A stretch of DNA of 64,000 bases from Homalodisca vitripennis. Lineage: Eukaryota; Arthropoda; Insecta; Hemiptera; Cicadellidae. Location of the stretch: positions 105,493,501 through 105,557,500 of the forward strand of contig NC_060207.1 of assembly GCF_021130785.1 (NCBI RefSeq), given 5' to 3'. Below the pieces are notes generated by a model. It was not told where the DNA came from. It was given only the letters and a program-made list of their open reading frames with translations, and searched no databases. How positions within the stretch are numbered: the stretch's first letter is position 1; every line of letters starts with the position of its first letter. The position numbers and the translations under genes were made by a program. This document shows positions 11,716-24,800 of the stretch, piece by piece.

Positions 11716-14414
11716 TAAACATTATGTGATTAATGCTGTTTCCATAAACCACTCAAGCCACCGTATAACAATATTTATTAGTTTACATTAAATTTAAATA
11801 GTTGAATGTGCAATTTTAGACAATTTTTAAGATGCATTAACTGTGATTTCAAATATGCGAGCGTTTTGTGGCCTAGCCTTAAGATATAGGACAAAGATTC
11901 ACTGGACCGTTTATTTTAGTTCACTCTCTTCATACTGCATGTTTAAATAAAGAATGTACAGCACGTGAAATCTGTCGGGTTTGGATAATTTCGATCAATA
12001 TGTGATTTAAATGCAAGTACTATTGTTACAATTATTTACATAACGTTAAATATTAATATAATAAAACATGCCAAACAGAACTCGTTAATAATGTGCTATA
12101 TTGTCCTGCCAGTAGTGGTAGTTGTACTATATTGTCCTGTCAGTAGTGGTAGTTGTACTATATTGCCCTGCCAGTAGTAGTAGTTGTACTATATTGTCCT
12201 GTCAGTAGTGGTAGTTGTACTATATTGTCCTGCCAGTAGTGGTAGTTGTACTATATTGTCCTGCCAGTAGTGGTAGTTGTGGGTTTTAGGATCTTTACTG
12301 AACTATCAAACAAGTGCATCAGGAACATAGTCTAGTAATTTACAAGTGGATATTTTACCTACAGCTTGGAACTGAGGTTATCCTACCTGGAGTTTTGGTG
12401 TTTACTGAGATTAATTACGTCATTAAAATACCCAATCAGTTTATTTATGGCCACAATACTTGGTTAGGTAATCTATAGAACTCTGAAATAATTGTTATTT
12501 ATTTTAATAACTCGTTAGCTACACCCAAGGATGAAAATTTGATTTCAGATTCACTTTGCAATTATGAAAAAGTTGTATATATACTTGATTAAGTATATAA
12601 TTTACCTGTATATTATATTTACAAAAATATTTCCTAAAATGTATAAAAATGTGAAAATTACGTTTAACATAACTTTAATTTTTGTTTAAAGGTGAAATCA
12701 GCCAGAAATTTTACTGTGTTTTTTTGTGTGGAGAATTTAACAAAGTAGTAGTTTTTATGGTTTACACAAAAGTGCAAGGAATGTTTTATGTAAATAAACG
12801 TAGGTCTTCATTTAACTTTCTCACTTTAGAACTTATTAGAAATTATTAAGAATATCACAAGAGGTGGGTTTCATGGACTTAAAAAAAAAATTAAAAAAAA
12901 TTAAAAAAAAAAACAGAATAATAAATTCATACTGATCCACAGACCATAGACTTACAAACTTGAAAGTTGTGTTTCAGATTTATTTACGTTCTCATCTATT
13001 TCAGCACATGACCTGCAAGACGAGTTATTTCTTATTTTGAACAGATCACCTTTGTATCCATCGTGATACACACTTTATGTGCATGCATGTTGTTAGGAGT
13101 GACCATAAAATTATATTTTAAATAAATTCTACGAATAAGCAGAAAATCGTAACTCGTATACAGTAGTCTACTTCTGCTTTGTGCGCGCTATGACGGAATA
13201 AATTCGAAAGTTACATGTGTAGACAAATATATGATCTAGAATTTTTCTCCAAAGTTCGGTTTTGTAATGTTATTATTGTGAGAAATTATTGTTTTAAAGT
13301 TTGAGTTTATAATACAAAGTATGTATGTTCGTTTCCCAAAATTCTGTAATGAATATATTTAACTCTTCTAAAGTTATAAATATTTAGTTTATTGATTAAA
13401 GGCAAACTAAGACATTATGTTCCATAGGCAGAATTTAAAAAGGGTTTTATAACAAGTTCACTTGGGTAGAAAAATGTAATAGTGAGGAACTTATGTTATA
13501 GTGGAGCAATCATATTTTAAAAGTAAATTCTCTCGTTTTTACATTTTGTTATTATTTAGTCTGACGAAAGAAAAAAATCTCGTTTGGAAAGAATGAAACA
13601 ATCGGGGGCAAAAAGAAAAGATAAATAATCAAAACAGTATTAACTGGCGTGTTCTGATCGAATCCGTACATAAAAGTGTAAAATAAAATTATAAAACCGA
13701 AATTTCTTGCAAGACTCTTAAATAAAATAATATAAAAAAACAGTAATTTCCGATTTGTTTATAAATGTAGTAAAATTTAATTTATTCTCATAACACAGTC
13801 GTTGTGTTGATATTGACAATGCAGTGGCCAGGCTATTTGAGCTGGACTTTTCCATATATATTGGAGCCACTCCAAGATTATGAAGGGTTCTTAAGTACGC
13901 TATACAACTGCTACTCCAGATTCATATAATATTTTACGATTATCTTTGAATGTATTGCGTGAGACCGTTGCCTTAAATAACACTCTTACTTCACTGGTAA
14001 ACGTGTGTCCTGTAGCTTTGTGTAAACGATTATTACAGTTTCAGCTCGCTACTGGATGACGCTCGGGTATTTTTATATTACACTCCCGTTAATGGTGTAA
14101 TAATATCAATAAATCCGCGTAAATTGTTTAATAGTTTATCTAGCATAAATTGACAATAATTCAATAGTTCTATTCCCTCAATATTTTTATAAATTCTCGA
14201 TATAAATTATATTTACTCAAAATCTATAACAGTAGATTAAATTTTTTTTATAATGTTCCACTGAAAATTTACCAACTAATAAAACTTATTAAGGATGTAC
14301 TCATATATTAAAAAGGATTGAAAAAATTCTATTAAGAAAAACAATAGGATGACAATCATTTATCAGATGTGAATATTATTCTTAACTTGATGCACAGATA
14401 GCTAAGCATGTGCA
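11716..14414. other. No gene recognised; contains a 31-bp array
   Basis: AT-rich DNA with the 31-bp tandem array listed separately and A-rich tracts at 12880-12915. Nothing else can be supported. A stretch near 13800-14060 is less AT-rich but shows only short broken frames. Confidence 0.4.
12092..12280. repeat. 31-bp tandem repeat, six units
   Basis: Units begin CTATATTGTCCTGCCAGTAG and end GGTAGTTGTA. The CTATATTG phase points are spaced by exactly 31 bases (12096, 12127, 12158 and on). Units differ by single changes (GTCCTGTC, GCCCTGCC), so the array is fairly recent. The length is not a multiple of three and no frame is kept. Confidence 0.95.
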
Positions 14415-14642
14415 TACAGGGTGTACATAAAGTCCTGCACAGCTATAATATTTCCTGAACGAAAACAGATAAATCAACAAGATCTGGTGCATCAACACTA
14501 CACCTAAAAATCTACTTTTTGAAGGAACTATCAGTTTTCTGTAATATCATGGGGACGTCCCGCAAGGAGTCACAAGGAAATCTTAAATAGGAGCATAGGT
14601 CAATATGCACACCATATTAAAGGGCTTATCTAGCAGAGTTTA

Positions 14643-15329
14643 ATGCCGCAAACCGTACTCAAAAGATTGATCCAGTACAAAATGGCGGCAACGAAATTTG
14701 ATGTAAACAATATTGTGTTTTCAGACGAGTGTTCATTTATGCTGAATGGAAGCGTAAACAGGCACAATTGCCGTTACTGGAGTAGCGAAAATCCTCACTG
14801 GATGCGGGAGGCACATACGCAGTATCCACTAAAGGTGAATGTCTGGCTTGGTGTGATAGGTACCCAGTTGGTAGGTCCTTTCTTTATTGAAGGAAATTTA
14901 AATGCAATATCATACCAACGTTTGCTGGAAAATGAAATTACATCAGCACTTCGAAACATGTTTGTGGAGAACATTTCCAGAATATCTGGTTTCAACAGGA
15001 CGGAGCACCCCCACACTACGGCAACGACGTAAGAGCCTATTTAAACACTGTTTTTTGGCAACGGTGGATCAGAAGGCGGGGGCTGTAGAATGGCCAGCGC
15101 GTTCACCAGATCTGTCTGTCTCCATTAGACTATTTTGTTTGGGGTTACCTTAAGGACAACGTCTACAAAACAAAGCCTCAAAATTTAAATGAACTGAGAC
15201 AAAGAACACCTTCAAGAATGTCAGACGATCCCTCAAGTTGCCCTGCAAAATTCTGCACAAAATAGTTTTTATGTGCGTCTTTACGACTGTCAAATAACGG
15301 GAGGTGAACAATTTGAACATTTACTCTGA
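14643..15329 (+). pseudogene. Transposase relic, left arm
   Basis: The frame keeps the DDE/D catalytic core of a Tc1/mariner-superfamily transposase: IVFSDECSF with the first Asp, then VNVWLGVIG, then in another frame a QDGAPPHYG block with the second Asp, then WPARSPDLS and DYFVWGYLKD. It ends FYVRLYDCQITGGEQFEHLL and a stop at 15329. The N-terminal helix-turn-helix domain is absent. A frameshift after about residue 118 and others near 15110 and 15215 break the chain. It is nonfunctional, and its mirror copy lies at 15523-16204. Confidence 0.85.
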
Positions 15330-15522
15330 AAACATTTGGTAAGTAAACATCTTTTTTAAATAAAACCTTTGAACAGCCGCACAGGTCAATATGCACATAA
15401 TTTTAAAGGGCTTATCTAGCAGAGTTTAATGCCGCAAACCGCACTCAAACAGATTGATCCAGTACAAAATGGCGGCTGTTCAAAGGTTTTATTTAAAAAA
15501 GATGTTTACTTACCAAATGTTT

Positions 15523-16204
15523 TCAGAGTAAATGTTCAAATTGTTCACCTCCCGTTATTTGACAGTCGGAAAGACGCACATAAAAACTATTAACAGAATT
15601 TTGCAGGGCAACTTGAGGGATCGTCTGACATTCTTGAAGGTGTTCTTTGTCTCAGTTCATTTAAATTTTGAGGCTTTGTTTTGTAGACGTTGTCCTTAAG
15701 GTAACCCCAAACAAAATAGTCTAATGGAGACAGACAGATCTGGTGAACGCGCTGGCCATTCTACAGCCCCCGCCTTCTGATCCACCGTTGCCAAAAAACA
15801 GTGTTTAAAGGCTCTTACGTCGTTGCCGTAGTGTGGGGGTGCTCCGTCCTGTTGAAACCAGATATTCTGGAAATGTTCTCCACAAACATGTTTCGAAGTG
15901 CTGATGTAATTTCATTTTCCAGCAAACGTTGGTATGATATTGCATTTAAATTTCCTTCAATAAAGAAAGGACCTACCAACTGGGTACCTATCACACCAAG
16001 CCAGACATTCACCTTTAGTGGATACTGCGTATGTGCCTCCCGCATCCAGTGAGGATTTTCGCTACTCCAGTAACGACAATTGTGCCTGTTTACGCTTCCA
16101 TTCAGCATAAATGAACACTCGTCTGAAAACACAATATTGTTTACATCAAATTTCGTTGCCGCCATTTTGTACTGGATCAATCTTTTGAGTGCGGTTTGCG
16201 GCAT
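15523..16204 (-). pseudogene. Transposase relic, right arm (mirror copy)
   Basis: This is the inverted copy of the left-arm relic, with the same start residues (MPQT.LKRLIQYKMAATK), the same deletion of the N-terminal domain and the same frameshift before the second catalytic block. The 129-codon segment differs by one residue (V to A). Sharing all the defects shows that the duplication happened after the element was already broken. Confidence 0.85.
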
Positions 16205-16432
16205 TAAACTCTGCTAGATAAGCCCTTTAATATGGTGTGCATATTGACCTATGCTCCTAATTAAGATTTCCTTGTGACTCCTTGCGGGACGTCCCCATGA
16301 TATTACAGAAAACTGATAGTTCCTTCAAAAAGTAGATTTTTAGGTGTAGTGTTGATGTACCAGATCTTGTTGATTTATCTGTTATCGTTCAGAAAATATT
16401 ATACCTGTGCAGGACTTTATGTACACCCTGTA

Positions 16433-17069
16433 TAATAAATATCACTAAAATCTAACAACAATCCTAAAACTATTGGGAATATTATTTTAAATAGTACTAG
16501 TTTGTCTAAATTTAAAATTTATAATTTGAAAATTGAGTTTATCTGTGTAAAATCATTAACTATTTCTGATTTTTTAAATAACACATTAATTTACCTAATA
16601 TAGTGAAATTTAAACATACATAAATATTTTACTTGATTATAATAAATCGTTATAGCTAAAAAATATTATGCCATACTTATTTATTTTAAAGTGCTAAATT
16701 GGAGCAAATTTGTATTTAAAAACTATAAATTAAAAAAATTGTTTTCTGAGGTTGGGTCCCTCGGTCCATCAGTTGATATGTGTCCCGGTTTAAATCGGCA
16801 AAAATATGGCAACCCTAGAACCACATGCAATACATATTAGTAATGGGTTTTTCAAAAAGCACATGTGAGCGTTAATAATTTTTGCAGGTTAAATTATATT
16901 GTTATTTTTGTGAAAAAAAGTAAATTTTTACCACTAGACAGCAGGAATCAAATTACGTTGTGAGCCTTTGCTCACTTTTTGCGATTCAATGTTTATTGAA
17001 ATTAAATAAGGCAATTGCCATTTATACAATATTTAATGTACTTTATACATATATACTTATATATATATA
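16433..17069. other. No gene recognised
   Basis: AT-rich spacer between two transposons. Nothing supportable except a short (TA)n tract at its right end, into which the next element inserted. Confidence 0.5.
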
Positions 17070-17071
17070 TA

Positions 17072-17574
17072 CAGGGTGATTCGGTTAGTGTTACCGGCAC
17101 TTTCTGAGCTGATTGTACTATAAAAAATAAAGAAAAAAGTTCATATAAACATGGGGTCCGGAAATGCTTCCTTACTGGGTTATGGCCAATTGAAGATTTC
17201 ACCAAAAATTGTGTGCAGGAGGTCAAATGATGATTTGCCGCGTGTTTATGAAGAGATATTTATAGGCGAATGCAACTTTTTTCTAACGGATTTTTAGATG
17301 AGAAATTGAAATAAAGTTCATTTCATAGCTGTATCTCATTTAGTTTTTTTGTTATACTACAAAAAACAGAAATAAAATAATTTTGAAAAACACTTTTTTA
17401 AGGTTTTAACGGACAATTATTTTGTTAAATAGGCATTGAAGACCCACATTTTTACAAAGAAAACTTGCAGAAAATTTAATTCTGAATAAAATTATGTGCC
17501 ACACGGCTATTAAACAGCGAAGTATTAGTTTCTGGAATTTAATTTTACAACAAACTTTCTACCAAGCAAGAAAT
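17072..17574 (+). repeat. Left long terminal inverted repeat
   Basis: Pairs with 19169-19670. Its first 110 bases include AAAAAAGTTCATATAAACAT and GGTCCGGAAATGCTT, motifs also present just inside the elements starting at 40222 and 62947. Confidence 0.9.
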
Positions 17575-17955
17575 ACGTATTTAGTAAATAAACACTGTAA
17601 TGTAATGATATAAGGTACACAAAATAATTGATTAGCATACAATTGTAAATACGATTTTAACAGATTAATGCTCAACTAAAAAACAATAATACTATTACTT
17701 TTTAGGACTATCCAAATGGTTACATCATGTACCTACATATCTTTGTCACGTTAGCTTTTACAGAAGGTAAATTATGTTTTTATAAGTTGGTATCACAAAT
17801 CAGCTGTTCAACAATACACTGCAATTTATTGAGGAATCCAAATTATTTGTTACCAATTCTGTACTAGTTTAAATGAGTGCCAATTTTATACAATTAATTT
17901 TACTACTCGTTTGTTAGTGAAGTGTATTTTAAAGTAACTTACTATCACAATTGCA

Positions 17956-19046
17956 ATGCCTTTGTTATTTACAACGGAAGAATATGCCGACATGGTATTT
18001 GTCTTAGGCGTTTGGTGACGGAAATGCAAACCGCTGCTACTGCAGAATACCGAAGACTATTTCCTAATCACAGAGTTCCAAACCCAAAAACGATCAGTGG
18101 ATCATTTCGTACCCTAAGAGTAACAGGTAAACTTCCTAGTATTAATAATTATCGGGATCGCCCTACCCAGAATAATGTAGATATGGAAGAGGCTATAATC
18201 ATGGCTACTGAAACGCAGTCCTGGTGTCAGTACACGGCGTCTTTCTAGGCGATTCGCAGTGTATCAGTCTGAAGTATGAAGAACTTTGCGCAAAAATAGC
18301 ATGTTCCCTTACCATAAACAAACAAGTTCAAAGTATTCAACCAACAGATCCTCCTCTTCGATTGGAATTTTGCAACTGGTTTTAATTAGAAAACCGTCAA
18401 CATCATAGAACCATTTTATTCACTGATGAAGCTCAATTTACCCGAGATGGCGTCAACAACCTTCACAATGAACACACTTGGGCAGAGAGGGAAATCCACA
18501 TAGTACAATCGTGCGCAACTTTCAACACAGATTTAGTGTAAATGTATGGTGTGGACTCATTCATGATCGATTAATAGGACCATTCATTCTCCGAGGACAT
18601 CTAAAATTCCGCATGTACCTAGAATTCCTTACAGAACAACTACCACTATTATTAGAAGATGTTCCATTAGCAGCAAGGTGTAATATTATTTATCAACATG
18701 ATGGTGCCCCTGCCCCACTTTTCCCATAATGTAACAATGCACTTAAACGAGCAGTTTCCCGGGCGATGGATTGGTCGCGGTGGACCACACACTTGGCCAC
18801 CAAGATCACCAGATCTAACTCCATTAGATTTCTGTATATGGGGTTGGATGAAGAACCTGGTGTACCAGGAAAAAGTAAATACACGTGAAGAGTTAATAAA
18901 TCGAATTGAAGATGCCGCCGCACAAATCAAAAACAATCGTGCAGCGTTGCGGAGGATAACTCGATCAATCAGAAAGCGAAGCTGCTAAGTGTATTGAAGT
19001 ACAAGGACTGATTTTTGAAACACCTGTTATGAAAAGTGGTACGTAG
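17956..19046 (+). pseudogene. DDE transposase, frameshifted
   Basis: It starts at ATG 17956 with MPLLFTTEEYADMVFVLGV, a typical N-terminus of this family's helix-turn-helix region, then shifts frame at about 18015. YRRLFPNHRVPNPKTI and LRVTGKLPS continue the DNA-binding part. Near 18420 FTDEAQFTRDG carries the first catalytic Asp, then VNVWCGLIHDRLIGPF, then YQHDGAPA with the second Asp, another frameshift near 18710, then WPPRSPDLTPLDF and WGWMKNLVYQ. The tail (RRITRSIRKR, then CIEVQGLIFE in a third frame) reaches a stop at 19046. At least three frameshifts make it inactive. The gene is otherwise close to full length for the family. Confidence 0.88.
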
Positions 19047-19168
19047 TATTATAAGCTTTAGATGAAAAACAATAATTTATTTTAAAACTTAATTTAAATT
19101 GCATCCTAATAAATCTTATGTGTAGGCTACTCTATGTCATTAAAATGCGGTTTTTCATTTGCTTTGGA

Positions 19169-19667
19169 ATTTCTTGCTTGGTAGAATGTTTGTTGTAAAA
19201 TTTAAATTCCAGAAACTAATACTTCGCTGTTAATAGCCGTGTGGCACATAATTTTATTCAGAATTAAATTTTCTGCAAGTTTCTTTGTAAAAAATGTGGG
19301 TCTTCAATGCCTATTTAACAAAATAATTGTCCGTTAAACCTTAAAAAAGTGTTTTCAAAATTATTTTATTTCTGTTTTTTGTAGTATAACAAAAAAACTA
19401 AATGAGATACAGCTATGAAATGAACTTTATTCAATTTCTCATCTAAAAATCCGTTAGAAAAAGTTGCATTCGCCTATAAATATCTCTTCATAAACACGCG
19501 GCAAATCATCATTTGACCTCCTGCACACACAATTTTTTGGTGAAATCTTCAATTGGCCATAACCCAGTAAGGAAGCATTTCCGGACCCATGTTTATATGA
19601 ACTTTTTTCTTTATTTTTTATAGTACAATCAGCTCAGAAAAGTGCCGGTAACACTAACCGAATCACC

Positions 19668-19670
<3 letters not shown>
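19169..19670 (-). repeat. Right long terminal inverted repeat
   Basis: Reverse complement of 17072-17574 with a few single-base differences. It starts with ATTTCTTGCTTGGTAG and ends with the terminal CACCCTG, then TA. Confidence 0.9.

Positions 19671-19728
<58 letters not shown>
19671..19728. repeat. (TA)n microsatellite
   Basis: About 58 bases of pure TA directly abut the right end of the transposon. A shorter TA run abuts the left end (about 17051-17071). The insertion therefore landed in a pre-existing microsatellite, which offers many TA targets. Confidence 0.95.
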
Positions 19729-19731
<3 letters not shown>

Positions 19732-20797
19732 TTTAACAAAAGTTCTGAATATAAGAATCAAACGTTTTTTAACTGCATCTGAAATAAAGGCTCAAATTCT
19801 TATCTTTCGTGAATTACCATTGAATATTTCTCATAATTTGAAAAGTACACTTAAAAGTTAATATTAACAGTCCTTAAGATTTACTAACGTAAAAAGTTAA
19901 CTACTAAGTATCTCTAGTACATAAAAGAGGATTATTTGCACTGCAGCACTTTTGTATCCCCAATTCCTGAGCCTGAAAAGAGACTCAGATTTCCCAAGAG
20001 TGTAGTGCTTACTGATTTCTATTAAATGTAACGGCTTGGGAAAGAATAAAATGTTAAGTATAACATTATTTAACAATTATTGTGTGTGTCACACATAGTG
20101 ATATCCAAACGCATTCTCTCGCACATATACAGGCCAGGTAAAATACGTATACCTACGTTCAGTATCGTCCGTGTAATGATCGTCTGTCAATAGAACTCTG
20201 AGCAATATAATATTTATAATACTTTACAAAGAGTTTTCAACTTTATAAATTTTATTTTATCGTCTTATGACTAGTTACTCGTAGATCAAAAATAGTATTC
20301 ACAAACATCCACATTTCCAATCTCTCTAGCTCATAAACATTATAAATAAAAATTATATACACAAACTGAGAGAAATTTCCGCATAAAATAGTTTGAGAAG
20401 TTTTTAAGAGTTGCAGTTTTATATTTGTGTATAAAAGCACGTGAATAAACTAGTCCTAGCTATGTCGCTACTATATACTGCATCCTTTCTTGAGGAATTA
20501 CAATAAATATATTATCTATCATATACAGTTCTGTAACGAATTACTAAATAATATAACTTCGATTAGTTTTTCTTTAATTATTTTTATTTCTTTTTATTAA
20601 CAAATAAAATACATTTTAAATTAATTAAACGTAGCAAAACTGCTACAATATGCTAATTGAACTTTGAAAAAAATGTCTCGCATTCTAAAACAGATATTTG
20701 ACATGTAGAACATTTATGAGTTTGGTGTATATGAGGTTCAGCTTATTTTAATTTAGAGATCATAGCTAGATGTAAAATATTAGCAAAGTCAGGCATT
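19729..20797. other. No gene recognised
   Basis: AT-rich DNA with only short frames. I see nothing supportable here. Confidence 0.4.
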
Positions 20798-21812
20798 GCT
20801 CCAGGAGTAAATAGTGTTAGTGCTCTTACAATATTGTCAGAGTAAGATATAAAAGGCTAAGATAACTTTATATAATATTAAAGAAAATGTTTGCTAAAGT
20901 ACTACTGGACATAAATAAGATTAAAATATGAGTGCGGAGTAGAGGAGGATCTAGACAATTCAGCAATTTGACTGAAATGTCGCGAATTAAGATTATGTTT
21001 TGTATTTGGTTAGGATTAACGTTGTGTGACTATCCTAGACTTTTTCTCAGGAGCCACAACTTTACAATGTTTTTTGTTAACTCGTAAGGGAAGTTACGCT
21101 TTATTATTTGTAACTAAAGATGACCCAGATCAAAGTCGTAAAAACGTTAATAAGAAACTAAAGCAATTGTATTGGTATATTTATAGTTTCTGGGGAAAGG
21201 GAATTTAAAATTACACAAATTAGCATTCGCAGGATGGAGTCTTCAAAAATAGACAGCACCAAGGATACACTGTTATTGTTTACCACGCAGAGCCTGGAGA
21301 GATTGCAAATTATTGCAAATCCTAAGATTTACTTCTTTTATTTCAACAACACACAGTAATAAAAAGTTATGAATGTACATAATTCAGCTTCATGCGTCGT
21401 AGAGGTAGAAAATGCCTTTTATTGTCCCTCTTCTAATAAAAGTTAAAATTAGAAAGGTAAAACAAATATTTTAATAAAAACGTGTGGGTACTAAAATCTA
21501 ACTAATATAATAAAAGTATCATAAATAAACATGCAAGCCAAATACTTCCAATCGCAGAATCAGTATCCAGGAATTTACCACTTACAAAAAAATCACCTAA
21601 CCAAATACAAAAATAACTTTAAGTTACAACATTTCACACCAATTTCTGGATTGTCTAATTCCTCCTCTTTTCCGTACTCATTTTCTAATCGTATTTACGT
21701 CCAGTAGTACTTTGGCAAAAATATTCCTCAATATTATATAAATTTATCTTAGCCTTTTCGATCTTACTCTGTCAAAATTGTAAGAGCACTAACACAATTT
21801 ACTCCGAGGACT
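20798..21812. repeat. Inverted repeat pair, ~220-bp arms
   Basis: The left arm (20798-21018) and right arm (21595-21812) align in opposite orientation at roughly 75-80%. Shared blocks include TTAGTGCTCTTACAAT, CAGAGTAAGAT, AAAGTACTACTGGAC and TTTTGTATTTGGTTAGG. The loop of about 580 bases has no convincing gene; its 60-codon ORF at 21026 has no domain. It may be an old non-autonomous DNA element or two opposed copies of one repeat. Confidence 0.75.
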
Positions 21813-24800
21813 GGAGCTTATATCAAATCATTTCGGAGTCAGTATACAACACCAAATGTTACTAATAAGATTGACATGTCTATTGAACTTCCTCAAAGAG
21901 GAAAGAGACAACATCAATTCTACCAATTTGTGCAGTTTTGGTATGTAATGGGTTTACCGTGAATAAATAAATAAACATCTGACGGTTTAACGTAAGGATC
22001 GTTCTCCTTTGCGAATATCAATTTTCGCATTCTTACTAGAGTACAATATTGAAAAAATCGTTGCAAACTTTTCTTCCAGTAATATTTATTCAAGTGTACA
22101 GATAAACCTTATAAAACATAAAATCATGTCCCCGTTTTCTCAGTTCAGTTGGGTTTAAAATGCATTATAAAGAAATATTTTTAAATGTTTTATTTACACA
22201 TTTAGCAGTTACCCGTGCCTGCACTCACAGTGTCCTGCTGAACAACTCGGACATAATGGGCATATCTTTTTAAATAACACACTAAACACTCCTATGATAT
22301 ATAGTTGTGGTTGCTGGAAAATATTCCAATGCCCTGATTCGTTTTAGAATAAATTGACTCTATGTTTAAGGGCAGTATTTAGAGGCCCTGAAGTGGAGAG
22401 TTAAACAGGTTTTATAAATACTACTGAAATTACTCTGCAACATTCCATATTTAATAGAATAGTTCCAACATTTTCAGCAACACGAAATATTTAAAGCCAA
22501 TGTGGAGGAGTAATAAAGTTGATGTCGTGGCCTTTTAATGAACCACTTTTAATTAAATACTTCTATGATGACACTATAACGAATTGAAACAGAAATATAC
22601 TGTACATGTATCAAGTAGATATTATACCAGTGAATATGGTTAAGAGGATCAGAGGTTAAGAAAACTTGCTCTTTGTGCCGTTCAGAAGTGCTAATATTTA
22701 CGATTATTTTAATTCCCTAAAATGAAGTGCATGGAAACTTTGCGGGCCCAGCTCACTTGTCTTGGATTATACCCTCGGTAGAAGTTCTTAAATACCTGAA
22801 TATCTGTAAACCAGATACAGGACACTGTATGTCCTTCCTTTTCCAATATTTGTTGGCTATACCATCCTATATTCTTTTTACTCTAGGAATTATATACACC
22901 TTTATATATCTAATCATCATCGTGTCCCTATATGTTCAGTGCAAAATGGACCAAGAGCCTTCACGATTGTTTTATGACATAAAAGTGCACTCTGTGTCTG
23001 GCGCATTGTTTTATGATCCCATCTATTGTCGTGGGATCACTGCGCTCAACTGTTACCTCAATTAATTGTAGTTACAGAGCCCGGTCTCTCCGTGTTTGTT
23101 CTTTCAGATACTGAAAATATGCTGTGACACAAAGCCAAAGGAAACAAATTTAGAGTATTCCAAATAAACTAAATGGTTAGAATTTTTCACTGCTGCCCTC
23201 TATAGTAAAAGTTCAATAATTCTACTTTCATAACTATTGGCAGCACACTACGACAGTTGGTTTATTAATACTAACTTATATACAGTTCTGGGATAATTAG
23301 TACTATTTCAATATAAAAATATTATCATATCTTATACTTACATATAAACAATGTATATGGTAAATTTCATCCAAATATGTCCTCTATATTTTTTGTAATC
23401 CAAACATAACTGTTCACAAACGTTATCATTTATAATATTGATAATAGGATAAAGTTAAGTTATGTAAGAATAGCAAAATAGTTATACGGAATAACTGATC
23501 CAGTTAAACACAGTTTTATTTATTATACTTTCTACAGGCCTTTTAACGATCCGTTCCATCCGTTTCTCAACGCATACCAGGGGACACAAATTAGATACTT
23601 GTAAAGGTACGAGTAAGATATGATGATTAGTTTCAGCGAATACAACATACGTAGATGACTCCTTTTTCTAAAATCATTGATACACTCTGTTATACGAGGC
23701 ATGTGCACACTTTTATAAGTATACATAATGAGTAAACGTATACAGTATATATAAGTATAAAAGGCAAAACTCCTGACTCATTCACTGACTGACTGATCAT
23801 ACCACGCACAATCTATAACAGATAGAGTTATAATAATTGGAACATAAGTTTATTTTAGATCCTAAAAACTCAATAAGAAAGGATCTTCTTCTACGACGTC
23901 AGGATTCCACTTCACTGGCTTCTAAAGTTACACATAACCCATAAGAAATACATTGTTGTATTACATATCTGTAAATAATTGGCCTTACACAATTATTACT
24001 AATGCTTCTACTTCCATTGGAGAATGATTCTTTAAATCCCAGAAAGTTATAATTAGGCACATGTATGCCTCATGACTTAATAGAAAAGGTCTTCATGAAG
24101 ATTAAATATCCTTAAAAGTTTAAATAGGACTTTAAACTCCTGTATGAACTATATTTTTGTTTTTCAACTTCCTGATATCCTAGATAGATTAAATTTGACA
24201 CACACATGCTCTTAACAGACAACGTACAAATCTTTCATGAACATCAACCCCTATGCGAGTTGAAATTTGGTTGCAACGCAGAAGTATATTACAAAGACCG
24301 TAAGTAGACGCTTTTTGACCGAAGTTGGTTTCAGAGACGAACTTGTGTATATACTATCTTGATTTTGGAGTCAAACTCATTTGTGGAGTGGGAAATTTAA
24401 ATCTTTCGAACGGTAAATTATCCTACACGAACAAAGCCTGAAAAAAGAGATAGTCGCAATGATACATATCCTCTGATCCTCTTAACCATGAACACCTAAA
24501 TAATATGTATCTGGTATATGCGGTAATACCATTTATAAGATTTCGTAATGCTTCATAATATTACATCATTAGTGCTGTCATGAAGCATACGGGTTTCGTT
24601 GTTTAAAAACAATTCGCATGCAAAGTCACAGGTAACTGCTTGTATATATCTTAAATCATATACCTAAAATTTAAAAAAATATCTTGTTTAATGTATAATA
24701 TAATCCTCCATATTCATACTGTTGACATTGTGAGGAACTAAAAGAAAGTGAATAAATATTAATACAAAATATCAGAAACCCATACATATATATTTATTCA

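Larger units (their letters stand above)
14417..16430. mobile_element. Palindromic mariner-like element, two head-to-head copies
   Basis: The element begins CAGGGTGTACATAAAGTCCT and ends in the exact reverse complement, flanked by TA on both sides (14415-14416 and 16431-16432), the target duplication typical of the Tc1/mariner superfamily. The left arm (14417-15380) and right arm (15472-16430) are nearly identical inverted copies. Each carries the 5' end plus the same transposase relic, and neither carries the original 3' end. The 91-base centre (15381-15471) is in turn a direct copy of the left arm's 5' part (about 14600-14688). Such a structure suggests aberrant gap repair or template switching during transposition. 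Confidence 0.9.
17072..19670 (+). mobile_element. Tc1/mariner-like transposon with ~503-bp inverted ends
   Basis: The element runs from CAGGGTGATTCGGTTAGTG to the matching CACTAACCGAATCACCCTG, flanked by TA on each side inside a (TA)n microsatellite. The terminal inverted repeats are unusually long, 17072-17574 and 19169-19670, and agree closely apart from small indels. A broken transposase gene lies between them on the plus strand. Both ends are intact, so the element could in principle have been moved by a relative's transposase. Confidence 0.92.

Noticed and set aside
22727..23065. 112-codon ORF with a hydrophobic stretch
   Set aside because: AT-rich DNA readily encodes I, L, Y and F runs; no homology pattern or splice structure supports it.
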